64,000 bases of DNA from JAOACQ01 sp049968515 (GTDB taxonomy: Bacteria; Spirochaetota; Brevinematia; Brevinematales; JAOACQ01): the NCBI GenBank assembly GCA_049968515.1, contig JBMFQR010000001.1:1-64000 (forward strand), written 5' to 3'. The notes beneath the pieces were generated by a model, which worked only from the letters and a program-made list of their open reading frames with translations, did no database searches and was not told where the DNA came from. Positions 26,318-34,604 of the stretch are shown piece after piece. The position numbers and the translations under genes are program-made. The number at the start of each line of letters is the position of its first letter. The first letter of the stretch is position 1.

Positions 26318-27709
26318 TTAGTGGTTTGCAAGAAAGGCAATTCCCCTGCCGCTATCCTTTGCACGATAAAGTGCCTTATCAGATGTGGCAAGTAACATTT
26401 CCCTTGTGCTACCATCATCCGGGTATACAGAAATTCCTGCACTGAGTGAAAGGTAAATCTTTGTATCTTCAATCATTATAGGGTTGGTTTTGAAATGATT
26501 TATTATTCTATCGGCAATTTTTAAGGCCTTTTGTTTATCAGCATTGGGGAGAAATATTAAAAACTCATCCCCTCCCATTCTACATGCCACATCGGTACTT
26601 CTAAGATTCTTTTTTATAATTTTTCCAGCTATCTCAAGAACCTTATCACCCACGGGATGACCATAGGTATCATTTATCTCCTTAAAAAAGTCAAAGTCAA
26701 TTGTAATAAATGCAGCCTTTTTCAAATTAAGAAGCTCCTTATCCACCCTTTCATAAAAATACTTCGGTCTGAAAAGTCCTGTAAGATGGTCGAATATTGC
26801 ATCATCCCTTATACTCTTAAACATATTTGAGTTCTCAAAGAGAAGTGATAGTTCTGTGGATAGTTCCATAAAGAAGTCTTTAACTTCCCGTGTTAGAGGA
26901 ATTAGTGAGAGGAAGTTATCCACAATGAGTCCACCCTTAATTTCACCATTTATTTCGAGTGGAACATTTATCAAAGGGATCTCCTTATTTTCAATCAATC
27001 TATTTATTTCCTCTAAGGATACCCTATACTTATATATTTTCTTTTTCCCATAAGTTCCCACAAATGCAATAGCCCTTTGATAGCCTTTTTCAACAAAATA
27101 TATTATAACTCTATCAAAACCCATTTCTTCAAGAATAATTCTTATCAATCTCTTTTCGATATTTGGCAGTTCGATCAGACCAATAAATTTCTTATTTATG
27201 TCACTTATTTTTTTGAGAATATGAGAGATCTCATTGATTTTCATCCTTGAAATAAGGTAATGAACGCCCTGACTTAAGATATCCTGAAAAAATTTTAAAT
27301 CCTTACAAAAAGTCTTTGGTGGAGAAAAATTTTCCCTGCATGAAAATTCTAAAAGCCCGAGGAATTTCTTTCCGGTAAAAAGAGGCACAATAATATCTCT
27401 TCCTTTTCCAAATTCTCTATAGGTTATCTCTCCATTTTCAGTTAGCTTTTTGGAAAGCTGAAATACCGGGATGACATCCCTTCCTACAAATGTCCCCTTT
27501 TCTGTAACCCTGATTTCTTCTTTAAGTACCTCTCTTGTTTCATTATAGAGAAAAAGGTTGACCTCATTAAAGCTTGCCTTGAAGAACTTGAAGATTGTCT
27601 GCATCATATAATAAAGCCCATTTCTCATTCTCTTGTACTTATACAACATCTTTGTACATTTAACTGCCAGCTGTGAGAATATAAAAGAATTAATTGAGGA
27701 TTTCCTCAT
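26318..27709 (-). CDS. GAF-domain diguanylate cyclase
   Basis: This is a 463-residue cytosolic protein. Residues of about 20-290 look like one or two GAF-type sensor domains, and about 300-463 form a GGDEF domain with an intact active site MGGDEFLIF and DHLTGLFRPKYF. It should make c-di-GMP from two GTP. Its ATG overlaps the stop of the preceding solute-binding-protein gene by 4 bp, so the two are translationally coupled. No membrane segment is seen, so the signal is likely cytoplasmic or delivered by its partner. Confidence 0.9.
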   Translation of the reverse strand: MRKSSINSFIFSQLAVKCTKMLYKYKRMRNGLYYMMQTIFKFFKASFNEVNLFLYNETREVLKEEIRVTEKGTFVGRDVIPVFQLSKKLTENGEITYREFGKGRDIIVPLFTGKKFLGLLEFSCRENFSPPKTFCKDLKFFQDILSQGVHYLISRMKINEISHILKKISDINKKFIGLIELPNIEKRLIRIILEEMGFDRVIIYFVEKGYQRAIAFVGTYGKKKIYKYRVSLEEINRLIENKEIPLINVPLEINGEIKGGLIVDNFLSLIPLTREVKDFFMELSTELSLLFENSNMFKSIRDDAIFDHLTGLFRPKYFYERVDKELLNLKKAAFITIDFDFFKEINDTYGHPVGDKVLEIAGKIIKKNLRSTDVACRMGGDEFLIFLPNADKQKALKIADRIINHFKTNPIMIEDTKIYLSLSAGISVYPDDGSTREMLLATSDKALYRAKDSGRGIAFLANH

Positions 27710-28947
27710 TCAACCCCCCATTTTGTGACAAAAAGCTCATTCAGATTGCTATCCCATTTTTTTGCAATATTGAGTGATTCTTCACCAAATTCCCCCTCAT
27801 CTGCCAGTGACCATAAAATTTCACTCAATCCCTGATATAAGAACCTTTCTATTGAAAACCAGAGAGGATGAACCGGATAAGACTTGGATTTTTTAATGAG
27901 GTTTCGCACATTTAATAAAATCTCATTCTCTGTGCCTTTAAAGACACTTTCATATGGGGAAAATCTCCCCTCATTTTTTATCTTTTCTTTCAAAAAGTTG
28001 TCCGATATAAAATGCCTTAAGAAATCATAGCAGGCTTCTCTTTCTCTTGTAAAAGCTGAGACACAAAGGAATGATCCACCACCCCATTGAAATACACCCC
28101 CTTCACCTGCGGGAAATTGGATTAAGGTGAAAGGATAATTCATTTTGTAGTCGTCTAATTCATTGCCTAAAATCCTTATGAAATCCGGTGACCAGTGGGA
28201 AATGAAAAATGCAAATCTCCCCTCTCTAAAAAACTCATCCTGAATAATGAAATAATTTGTAAAAGCTACGGTTTTTGGCATCAAGCTTCTTTTCCAGAGT
28301 TTTGCAATAAAATCAAAAGTTTTTATAGCCTTTTCATCTGTAAAAATTTTAAAAGGAGGTTTTGAAAAATCTGGAAAATCCCAGCCATTTGCCCACAAAA
28401 AGGGAATCATATTATGTAATAATGAAGGCTCGGGTCTGAAAGAAAAACCGAGAGGCAAAATGTCTGAGATTGTTCCTTCATTTAATACAGATTTAGCAAT
28501 CCTTTCGGACGCATTTATAAAACCTTCAAAGCTTATTAAATCATCAGACTTCATCTTCAATTTATCAAGTATATCTTTCCTTGCTGTAAGCATTGAAAGG
28601 TCTACATACCAGGGTACTGCAAATTTTTCACCTTTAACACAGGAATTTCTGTAAATCCATTCTGAAAGAAAGTCATCTCGAAAAGGAAAATCATTAAGCG
28701 GGAGCAAAAATCCAAGCTCTGCAAGAGTTGCCACCCATGTACTTCCTACTTCAAATATATCGGGAGGGTTTTTCGACTTAAATGCATCTACAAGTTCGAT
28801 CCATATGTTTGTCCAGGGGATGAAACGCCATTCTATTGTGATGGACTGTTTTGAAATCAAATTCTCAAAATAATCGACAACATAGGTTTGAATCTTCCAT
28901 AAAACGGTATCTGAAATCAGCCAGATTTTCAATCTGGATTTAGACAT
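27706..28947 (-). CDS. Extracellular solute-binding-like protein lacking a signal peptide
   Basis: This 413-residue protein has the family 1 (sugar ABC transporter) solute-binding fold: PPDIFEVGSTWVATLAELGFLLPL, YVDLSMLTARKDIL, FFISHWSPD, FPAGEGGVFQWGGGSFLCVS. The N-terminus (MSKSRLKIWLI) has no signal peptide or lipobox. An in-frame TAG lies 15 nt before the ATG, and AGAAGGA marks the start, so a missed export signal is excluded. It is coupled to the diguanylate cyclase by ATGA. It probably works in the cytoplasm, perhaps as a sugar sensor controlling the cyclase; a decayed transporter component is the alternative. Confidence 0.85.
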   Translation of the reverse strand: MSKSRLKIWLISDTVLWKIQTYVVDYFENLISKQSITIEWRFIPWTNIWIELVDAFKSKNPPDIFEVGSTWVATLAELGFLLPLNDFPFRDDFLSEWIYRNSCVKGEKFAVPWYVDLSMLTARKDILDKLKMKSDDLISFEGFINASERIAKSVLNEGTISDILPLGFSFRPEPSLLHNMIPFLWANGWDFPDFSKPPFKIFTDEKAIKTFDFIAKLWKRSLMPKTVAFTNYFIIQDEFFREGRFAFFISHWSPDFIRILGNELDDYKMNYPFTLIQFPAGEGGVFQWGGGSFLCVSAFTREREACYDFLRHFISDNFLKEKIKNEGRFSPYESVFKGTENEILLNVRNLIKKSKSYPVHPLWFSIERFLYQGLSEILWSLADEGEFGEESLNIAKKWDSNLNELFVTKWGVE

Positions 28948-29077
28948 TAAAAATTCCTTCTATAAAAAATTTTTTACTAACTGATCTCAAAATTTTGAAT
29001 TTATAAAATGTGGGGTTATCCAGGCATATTAATTATAAGCAATAAAATTTTTAAAGTTATCTCATTTTTAATTAGTT

Positions 29078-29470
29078 TCAACTAAGGCTCGTTACATTTG
29101 AAGAACCACAGATAGGACAGGTTATATCCAGCGAATCATTTTCTTCATCTGTTTCGGGTACCATATCAAGCCATTTATGTCCACAATCCTCACAGATAAA
29201 TTCCACTTCAACATCTTCATCTATTTCATCAAATATATCATCCCCCTCTTCATCATAATCGTAATCCTCATCATACTCATCGTAATCCTCATCATCGATA
29301 AAATCATCTTCATCATCTACATAAAGATCATCAAGGTCATCATATTCTTCATCCCCATTTTCAAAATCATCATCCTTTGTACCAAATTCTTCTACATAAT
29401 CAAAGTCTTCAAGGTCTTCAAACTCCGCATCATCAGAAACAGAGTTGCCCATAATGTCCTTTAAGTACAT
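29078..29470 (-). CDS. Highly acidic protein with C-terminal zinc ribbon
   Basis: This is a 130-residue protein. About residues 10-95 are almost wholly Asp, Glu and Tyr, followed by a CxxC (ECEDCGHKW type; ICEDCGHKW here) and about 25 residues later CPICGSSNV, a four-cysteine zinc ribbon. Two starts are possible: ATG 29470 and the seventh codon ATG (29452), each with a plausible ribosome binding site. Acidic tails of this kind are seen on RNA polymerase delta subunits and chaperone clients, but the ribbon is unusual and no function is assigned. Confidence 0.75.
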   Translation of the reverse strand: MYLKDIMGNSVSDDAEFEDLEDFDYVEEFGTKDDDFENGDEEYDDLDDLYVDDEDDFIDDEDYDEYDEDYDYDEEGDDIFDEIDEDVEVEFICEDCGHKWLDMVPETDEENDSLDITCPICGSSNVTSLS

Positions 29471-29597
29471 AGATTACCCCTCTCCATTCAAAGTATTTAT
29501 TTAAAATCAAGATAATTTTTCCAGAATTATTATATCTAATATTATTATTCTTTTCTACAATATGTCAAGATTTTTTGAAAAAATTTTTTTAATTAAT

Positions 29598-29626
29598 TTG
29601 AAAATAAGAGAAACTTTGATTATAAT
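29598..29626 (+). promoter_or_regulatory. Promoter upstream of hinT
   Basis: TTGAAA (29598-29603), 17 bp, TATAAT (29621-29626). A second possible promoter follows (TTGAAA 29650-29655, TATAAT 29671-29676, a 15-bp spacer). Either would serve the hinT-rpsU-yqeY-purO-dapF genes. Confidence 0.65.
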
Positions 29627-29736
29627 ATATAGCGAGTTTTTGAGCAAGCTTGAAATTAACAGCTTTTTACTATAATCTAAAGTAATTTCTATGTTGTTGC
29701 CAGTGTAAATATAGGTGGTTACTAAGAGGTAACATT

Positions 29737-30072
29737 ATGGATTGTGTATTTTGTAAAATTGCAAAAAAGGAAATTAACTCCCAGATAATTTATGAGGATG
29801 GAGATCTTCTTGCATTCAAAGATATTAATCCACAGGCTCCTGTTCATATAGTGCTTATTCCGAAAGAGCATATATCAACATTGAATGATGTAGAGGATTT
29901 TTCCATCTACGAAAAAATTTTTAAAGCGATAAAAGAGATAGTAAAGAATGCTAAAATAGATGAGACAGGTTATAGAATAGTGGCTAACTGTAACAAAGAT
30001 GGGGGACAGACTGTGTTTCATCTCCACTTTCACATCCTCGGTGGAAGGTTTATGGAATGGCCTCCAGGATAA
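29737..30072 (+). CDS. hinT: HIT family nucleotide hydrolase (HinT-like)
   Basis: This 111-residue protein begins DCVFCKIAKKEI and ends with the histidine triad FHLHFHILGG. HinT-type proteins hydrolyse purine nucleoside phosphoramidates and aminoacyl-adenylates. It leads a cluster of translation and nucleotide genes. A short GTTAC/GTAAC stem (29718-29733) can enclose its ribosome binding site. Confidence 0.94.
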   Translation: MDCVFCKIAKKEINSQIIYEDGDLLAFKDINPQAPVHIVLIPKEHISTLNDVEDFSIYEKIFKAIKEIVKNAKIDETGYRIVANCNKDGGQTVFHLHFHILGGRFMEWPPG

Positions 30073-30097
30073 ATCTAACTTTAACTAATGGGGGCAG

Positions 30098-30148
30098 TAA
30101 GATAAGAAGTCAGTGACATCGTTTTAGCGACTTCACAGAATGTCTTAC
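30098..30148 (+). other. Nested inverted repeats between hinT and rpsU
   Basis: GTAAGA (30098-30103) with TCTTAC (30143-30148) encloses GAAGTC (30106-30111) with GACTTC (30129-30134). It could be an RNA structure in the rpsU leader. There is no T-tract, so terminator function is doubtful. Confidence 0.35.
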
Positions 30149-30213
30149 AAGTATAAATGGATGATAACTGCAAGTTTAGTATAAAATAAAATCTTATAAT
30201 AGAGGTGATGTAG

Positions 30214-30426
30214 ATGTTATTGATTGATATTAAGGAAAATGAATCAATCGATTCAGCACTGAAGAAGTTTAAAAAAGAGGTGGAAAAGGATGGCATCCTG
30301 ACAGAAGAAAAAAAACATCGTTTTTATGAAAAGCCATCTGAAACAAAAAAGAAGAAAAGGGCAAGTATTGAAAGAAAGATTGAAAAGAAGATCAGAAAAT
30401 TAAAACAAATGAGTAAGTATGTTTAA
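30214..30426 (+). CDS. rpsU: 30S ribosomal protein bS21
   Basis: This is a 70-residue small-subunit protein near the anti-Shine-Dalgarno end of 16S rRNA. It has the typical form: ENESIDSALKKFKKEVEKDGIL, then a strongly basic helix-rich tail (KKKRASIERKIEKKIRKL). GAGGTGAT precedes the ATG. It is followed after 14 bp by yqeY, a widely conserved pairing. Confidence 0.95.
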   Translation: MLLIDIKENESIDSALKKFKKEVEKDGILTEEKKHRFYEKPSETKKKKRASIERKIEKKIRKLKQMSKYV

Positions 30427-30440
30427 TTCAGGAGAAAAGA

Positions 30441-30884
30441 ATGAATTTGTTTGAGGATATCCAGAGAAGATATCTGGATGCCCGAAAGAGACAGGACAAG
30501 TTTGAATCCGTAATTTTAGGGATGCTTGTCTCAGATATTAAATATGAAAAGATCAATAAGCAGAGAGAGCTTGATGATTCTGACGTCGTTTCGGTTATCC
30601 AGAAGAATATTAAGCAAAAAAAAGAGGCTCTCGAAGAATTCAAAAAAGCTGGGAGAAATGATCTTATAGAGAGTTCTGAAAAGGAACTAAAGATATTATA
30701 TTCCTTCCTTCCCGAAATGCTTTCAGAGGAAGAAATTAAACAGATAGTTGAGAATGTTATTACAGAGCTCTCTGCTACAACATCCGATATTGGCAGAGTG
30801 ATGAAAGAGGTAATGCAAAGGGTGAAAGGTAGAGCAGAGGGTGCAAAGGTAAAAGATATGGTGACAAAACTTCTACAGAAATAG
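30441..30884 (+). CDS. yqeY: GatB/YqeY domain protein
   Basis: This 147-residue helical protein is related to the tRNA-binding tail of GatB. It has YEKINKQRELDDSDVVSVIQ, the LSEEEIKQIV helix pair and DIGRVMKEVMQRVKGRAEGA. It may affect tRNA amidation, but a catalytic role is not known. It lies between rpsU and the IMP cyclohydrolase gene, 8 bp from the latter. Confidence 0.93.
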   Translation: MNLFEDIQRRYLDARKRQDKFESVILGMLVSDIKYEKINKQRELDDSDVVSVIQKNIKQKKEALEEFKKAGRNDLIESSEKELKILYSFLPEMLSEEEIKQIVENVITELSATTSDIGRVMKEVMQRVKGRAEGAKVKDMVTKLLQK

Positions 30885-30892
30885 AGAAAGAA

Positions 30893-31600
30893 ATGACTGC
30901 TGAGTTAGAAATTTCAAGATTAAAAGAAAATCCATATCCGGGTAGGGGTATAGTAATTGGTTTATCTGAAGATAGATTAAAGTTTTACCAGATTTACTGG
31001 GTAATGGGTAGGAGTCAGCAGAGTAGGAACAGGATTTTTGTCGAAGAGAATGGTTTTCTTTTTACCAGAGTTTATGACGAAAATAAAACTTTAAATCCAG
31101 AGCTTTTGATTTATTCTCCAATGAGGCACATTGATAACAAACACATTGTTACAAATGGAAATCACACAAATATTATAGAAAAGTATCTTATTGAAGGAAA
31201 AACATTTTTTGAAGCCCTGCTTGAACTTGAATACGAGCCAGATGCCCCACATTTTACACCAAGAATTGCTGGAATTGTAGACGCCGACGAAAAAAATTTC
31301 AGCCTTGCTGTCTTAAAAAAGTATTCCTTTAGCTCTGATGGATGTCTTAAGGCTATTTACTGCTATGACAATCCTCCTGCAGGCATTGGTTACTGCATAC
31401 ATACTTACAATACAGATGGAAATCCATTACCTTCCTTTGTTGGAGAGCCCTATCAACTTCCCCTGTTTAACTCAATAACTGAAAACCTTGAGTTCTACTG
31501 GAATCTTCTAAACCCTGAAAACAGGGTATCCCTTGCTGTAAAAGAAATAGAGATTGAAAATTGCAGAGCAAAAATTGAGATTATAAACAAAAATAAATAA
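30893..31600 (+). CDS. purO: IMP cyclohydrolase, PurO family
   Basis: This is a 235-residue member of the PurO-type IMP cyclohydrolase family (NTN-hydrolase-like fold), which closes the IMP ring from FAICAR. Recognisable segments are NPYPGRGIVIGLS, QIYWVMGRSQQSRNRIF, VTNGNHT and a PPAGIGYCIHTYN region. The family was described in archaea; most bacteria use the cyclohydrolase domain of PurH. Whether it complements a PurH lacking that domain cannot be seen here. It sits between yqeY and dapF. Confidence 0.85.
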   Translation: MTAELEISRLKENPYPGRGIVIGLSEDRLKFYQIYWVMGRSQQSRNRIFVEENGFLFTRVYDENKTLNPELLIYSPMRHIDNKHIVTNGNHTNIIEKYLIEGKTFFEALLELEYEPDAPHFTPRIAGIVDADEKNFSLAVLKKYSFSSDGCLKAIYCYDNPPAGIGYCIHTYNTDGNPLPSFVGEPYQLPLFNSITENLEFYWNLLNPENRVSLAVKEIEIENCRAKIEIINKNK

Positions 31601-31614
31601 AAAGAGAGAATTTT

Positions 31615-32457
31615 ATGAAGCTTGATTTTACAAAGATGCAGGCACTTGGTAATGATTATATTCTCATTAATGGGTTTAAATATGGAGAGCTTGTTGAGGA
31701 TGCAAAGAACCTATCGAAAAAGCTTTCAGACAGACATTTTGGAATTGGGGGGGATGGGATAATCTTTGCACTTCCGTCAGAAAAGGCAGATATTATGATG
31801 AGAATATTCAATGCTGATGGGAGTGAGGCAGAAATGTGCGGGAATGGAATCAGACAGCTTGTAGTGTTTGCCCTCGAAGAGGGTCTTGTCAATAAATCTA
31901 AAATCTTTGTTGAGACTCTTGCCGGGATAAAAGAAGTAGAGGTTGATAGAGACAGGGGTATTATAAAAGTTGATATGGGAAAACCTATCCTTAATCCGGA
32001 AGAGATTCCAGCTAATGCGGAATTAAATAAAAATGGATTTGCAATAAAAATGATAAAGGTTGAAGATAGAGAATTTGATTTTACTCTTGTATCAATGGGA
32101 AATCCTCATGCTGTGACATTTGTCAAAAATTTGGATATATTTGAGGTTGAAAGGTATGGCAAAAAGGTTGAAAACAATCTAAAAATTTTTCCAAAAAGGA
32201 CAAATGTAGAGTTTGTTGAACCAGTCTCAAGGAGCAAGATAAGAATGAGGGTATGGGAGAGGGGTAGTGGAGAAACAATGGCCTGTGGTACAGGAGCCTG
32301 TGCGTCAGTAGTTGCCTCTTTTCTGAATGGATATACAGATAGAAAAGTAGAAGTAGAACTAAAAGGTGGTATTTTATTTATAGAAATAGAAAATGAAAAG
32401 GTCTTTATGACCGGCAGTGCTGAGAAGGTATTTGAGGGGACTTACAATTTAACCTGA
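31615..32457 (+). CDS. dapF: Diaminopimelate epimerase
   Basis: This 280-residue PLP-independent racemase converts LL- to meso-diaminopimelate for lysine and peptidoglycan. It has MQALGNDYI at the start and both catalytic cysteines: CGNGIRQL and CGTGACASV. Length is standard. Its last 16 bp overlap the stop region of the convergent cyclase-like gene. Confidence 0.96.
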   Translation: MKLDFTKMQALGNDYILINGFKYGELVEDAKNLSKKLSDRHFGIGGDGIIFALPSEKADIMMRIFNADGSEAEMCGNGIRQLVVFALEEGLVNKSKIFVETLAGIKEVEVDRDRGIIKVDMGKPILNPEEIPANAELNKNGFAIKMIKVEDREFDFTLVSMGNPHAVTFVKNLDIFEVERYGKKVENNLKIFPKRTNVEFVEPVSRSKIRMRVWERGSGETMACGTGACASVVASFLNGYTDRKVEVELKGGILFIEIENEKVFMTGSAEKVFEGTYNLT

Positions 32458-33749
32458 TACAGGATTTTTTCTTCATCTCTTTCCTTTACTTTCAGTGCCC
32501 TGCTCACATAAATCCTATTTTTCATTTTGTTGTAGAAATCACTGGAAATGAGAAGTGGTATATTTTCTTTTGCAGCGATGCCAGAAATCTTTTCTGCAAA
32601 TTCAGCCCCCGCCCCTTTTAGGTAAATATCGTTTTTCCTGCTATTTCTTAAAGGTAACATATATGCCTTTATAATTCCCTCACATATACCAGCAAAAACA
32701 TAGAATTTGCTTTCATTACCTTCTACCATCCTCGATGAATCTCTTATTAATCTTTCTGCCACCTCTATGGCATTATAGGATTTATGTTTATAATCTGCAG
32801 GGAAACCAAAAACAAGAAGAAAATGTCCTGTGCCGAAAAAGGGAAAGGCATCATACTCTCTTGCGAAAAGTCCCAGTGTTTTTACAAAGTCCTTTAATTC
32901 GTCCGATTCTAAAGAAGCATTATCAGCAATTTTCACTCTTACTGAAAGCAACACGACATTATGCTCCTTATTGTCGAGAGACAACCCTTTTTTTAAAAAA
33001 TTGTCCTTTAAATTGTTGGAGATATAATCAGAAGTGAAGATATCATCCTGTTCAAATTTATTTGAATTATTGTACCTTTTAAGTAATGTTTGAAGATAAA
33101 TAGTTTCAAAATCCCTACCACCTTCTTTTGCAAACCGGGCTGCAAATCTCTTTAAGTTAAAAATTCTTAAAAGTTCAAGGATTAGCAAAACAAAAAGATT
33201 TAAAGTCATTATTAAGGTTGTTAACCCTATATCAAGCGAAAAAAATTTTTTTTCTTTGAAAACCTTTAGATAGATGTAGAGAATTGTAAGAGAAAAAACA
33301 ATGAGATTGAATATAATTTTTCCAGCAACCCTGATTTTTAGTGTTTCGATAGGTGATCTCCTTAAATAGTAATAGCTATTAATTCTAAAAATCATATAGA
33401 AAAATGGGTGTATTAAAAATGTTGTCAAAAATAAAAAATATAACCTATAAAAGTCGTTCTCACACTTTAAAAGGAAAAAACCTGCCAGAGCTAAATTAAC
33501 TATTTCCATTGTTACTATGAGAAAAGAAAAGTTATCCATTAGGGATAAAAATTGTATTTTTCTATCCTTTCTGCTAAAGCTAAAAATGCAGTAAGTAACA
33601 AAAGCAAGCTGGAATAGAGACAAAAAAGAATAAAAGTATATGATGTAGGGTTCAATTCTTAAAGGAAAAAGCCCAATCCAGTATTTTAAATCTGCTAAAA
33701 TAAATAGCTTATAAATAAAGAAAAAAAATAGAGAAAAAACTGCACTCAT
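32442..33749 (-). CDS. Membrane protein with a degenerate class III cyclase-like domain
   Basis: This is a 435-residue protein. Six or so hydrophobic helices fill residues 1-200, and about 255-435 form an alpha/beta domain resembling class III adenylate/guanylate cyclase (VVLLSVRVKIADNASLESDELKDFV, FPFFGTGHFLLVFGFP, AIEVAERLIRDS). The strand that usually carries the metal-binding Asp (FADIxGF) reads LLSVRVKIAD, so catalysis is doubtful; it may bind nucleotide or serve as a dimer-forming effector. It is last in the proS operon. Confidence 0.75.
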   Translation of the reverse strand: MSAVFSLFFFFIYKLFILADLKYWIGLFPLRIEPYIIYFYSFLSLFQLAFVTYCIFSFSRKDRKIQFLSLMDNFSFLIVTMEIVNLALAGFFLLKCENDFYRLYFLFLTTFLIHPFFYMIFRINSYYYLRRSPIETLKIRVAGKIIFNLIVFSLTILYIYLKVFKEKKFFSLDIGLTTLIMTLNLFVLLILELLRIFNLKRFAARFAKEGGRDFETIYLQTLLKRYNNSNKFEQDDIFTSDYISNNLKDNFLKKGLSLDNKEHNVVLLSVRVKIADNASLESDELKDFVKTLGLFAREYDAFPFFGTGHFLLVFGFPADYKHKSYNAIEVAERLIRDSSRMVEGNESKFYVFAGICEGIIKAYMLPLRNSRKNDIYLKGAGAEFAEKISGIAAKENIPLLISSDFYNKMKNRIYVSRALKVKERDEEKILYQVKL

Positions 33750-33761
33750 AAAACCCCCATT

Positions 33762-34550
33762 TTATGTAGTACTTTTTAATATCTTCTGACTATTATGCAA
33801 ACTTTTCCAGTTTATACCTTCAAGATAACTTAATTTCTTTATGATTTTCAAATCATATATCTCATTAGTAAGAGGGGTGATGGAAATAAAACCTTCAGAA
33901 ACAACCTGCAGATCTGAATCATCCTCCGGTTCAAAATCAGGATCGTCTCCTCCTATTGTCACATAATCTTTACCTGCATAATTCTCAAAAATTATAGAGT
34001 CTCTGTAAACCCTTCTGCCGAGATGTGTTATTTTTACTCCAAGTGGCTCTGAAATTTTTGGAAAATTGATATTTAAAAGAATCTTTTCAGAAAAAATTGA
34101 TCTCTCAAATTTCTTTATTAATTCACTTACGAAAAAGGCAGGGGTGTCAAAACATTTGTCTTTCTCCCAACCATCTACAGAAATTGCCATGGAAAATATC
34201 TTATTCAAAAGGCCCTCTCTTGCTCCTGCTACTGTTCCTGAATAGAAAATATCATCTCCCATATTTGGTCCATAATTGATTCCTGAAATTACAATATCAA
34301 ATCTGACATCCTTAAAAAGATAGAGAAGGGCAACCTTCACACAGTCAGCAGGCGTTCCATCAACGGCATAGCTTTGTTCATCAAGTTTTTTCAATTCCAT
34401 TCTCTTGAATAGCGTTATTGAATGGCTCGAGGCACTCTTTTCAGAAAGAGGTGCACATAAAAAAACATTAAAAGAAGAAGATATTACCTCTTTAAGCCTC
34501 AAAATTCCAGGAGAATAATATCCATCGTCGTTGGTAATCAAAATGTTCAT
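33762..34550 (-). CDS. surE: 5'/3'-nucleotidase SurE
   Basis: This metal-dependent phosphatase acts on nucleoside 5'- and 3'-monophosphates. The 262-residue protein starts MNILITNDDG, the canonical metal site, and has SLSEKSASS-type PLSEKSASSHSIT and SGINYGPNMGDDIFYSGTVAGA. ATG 34550 with AGGAG upstream is preferred over an in-frame extension of 17 codons that reads through a hairpin. It lies 54 bp after the ATPase gene. Confidence 0.95.
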   Translation of the reverse strand: MNILITNDDGYYSPGILRLKEVISSSFNVFLCAPLSEKSASSHSITLFKRMELKKLDEQSYAVDGTPADCVKVALLYLFKDVRFDIVISGINYGPNMGDDIFYSGTVAGAREGLLNKIFSMAISVDGWEKDKCFDTPAFFVSELIKKFERSIFSEKILLNINFPKISEPLGVKITHLGRRVYRDSIIFENYAGKDYVTIGGDDPDFEPEDDSDLQVVSEGFISITPLTNEIYDLKIIKKLSYLEGINWKSLHNSQKILKSTT

Positions 34551-34573
34551 CAATACACTCCTAATTAAGTATT

Positions 34574-34594
34574 GTTTTTTGCTTTGCAAAAAAC
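34574..34594 (-). repeat. Hairpin in the surE leader with duplicated ribosome-binding segment
   Basis: A perfect 9-bp stem (GTTTTTTGC and GCAAAAAAC, 3-nt loop) ends 23 nt before the surE ATG. On either side the segment AATTAGGAGTGYATTRATGAA occurs twice (minus strand, near 34621-34601 and 34567-34547). The upstream copy would start a 14-codon ORF (34605 to 34561) that stops just at the second AGGAG, as a leader peptide would. Confidence 0.55.
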
Positions 34595-34604
34595 CATCCA
34601 TTCA

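Noticed and set aside
29177..29464. Ile-rich 95-codon ORF on the plus strand
   Set aside because: It is the antisense shadow of the Asp/Glu repeat in the zinc-ribbon gene (GAT/GAA codons read as ATC/TTC).
30195..30200. TATAAT as a promoter just before rpsU
   Set aside because: No -35 match at proper spacing, and a start at about 30207 would remove the GAGGTGAT ribosome site.
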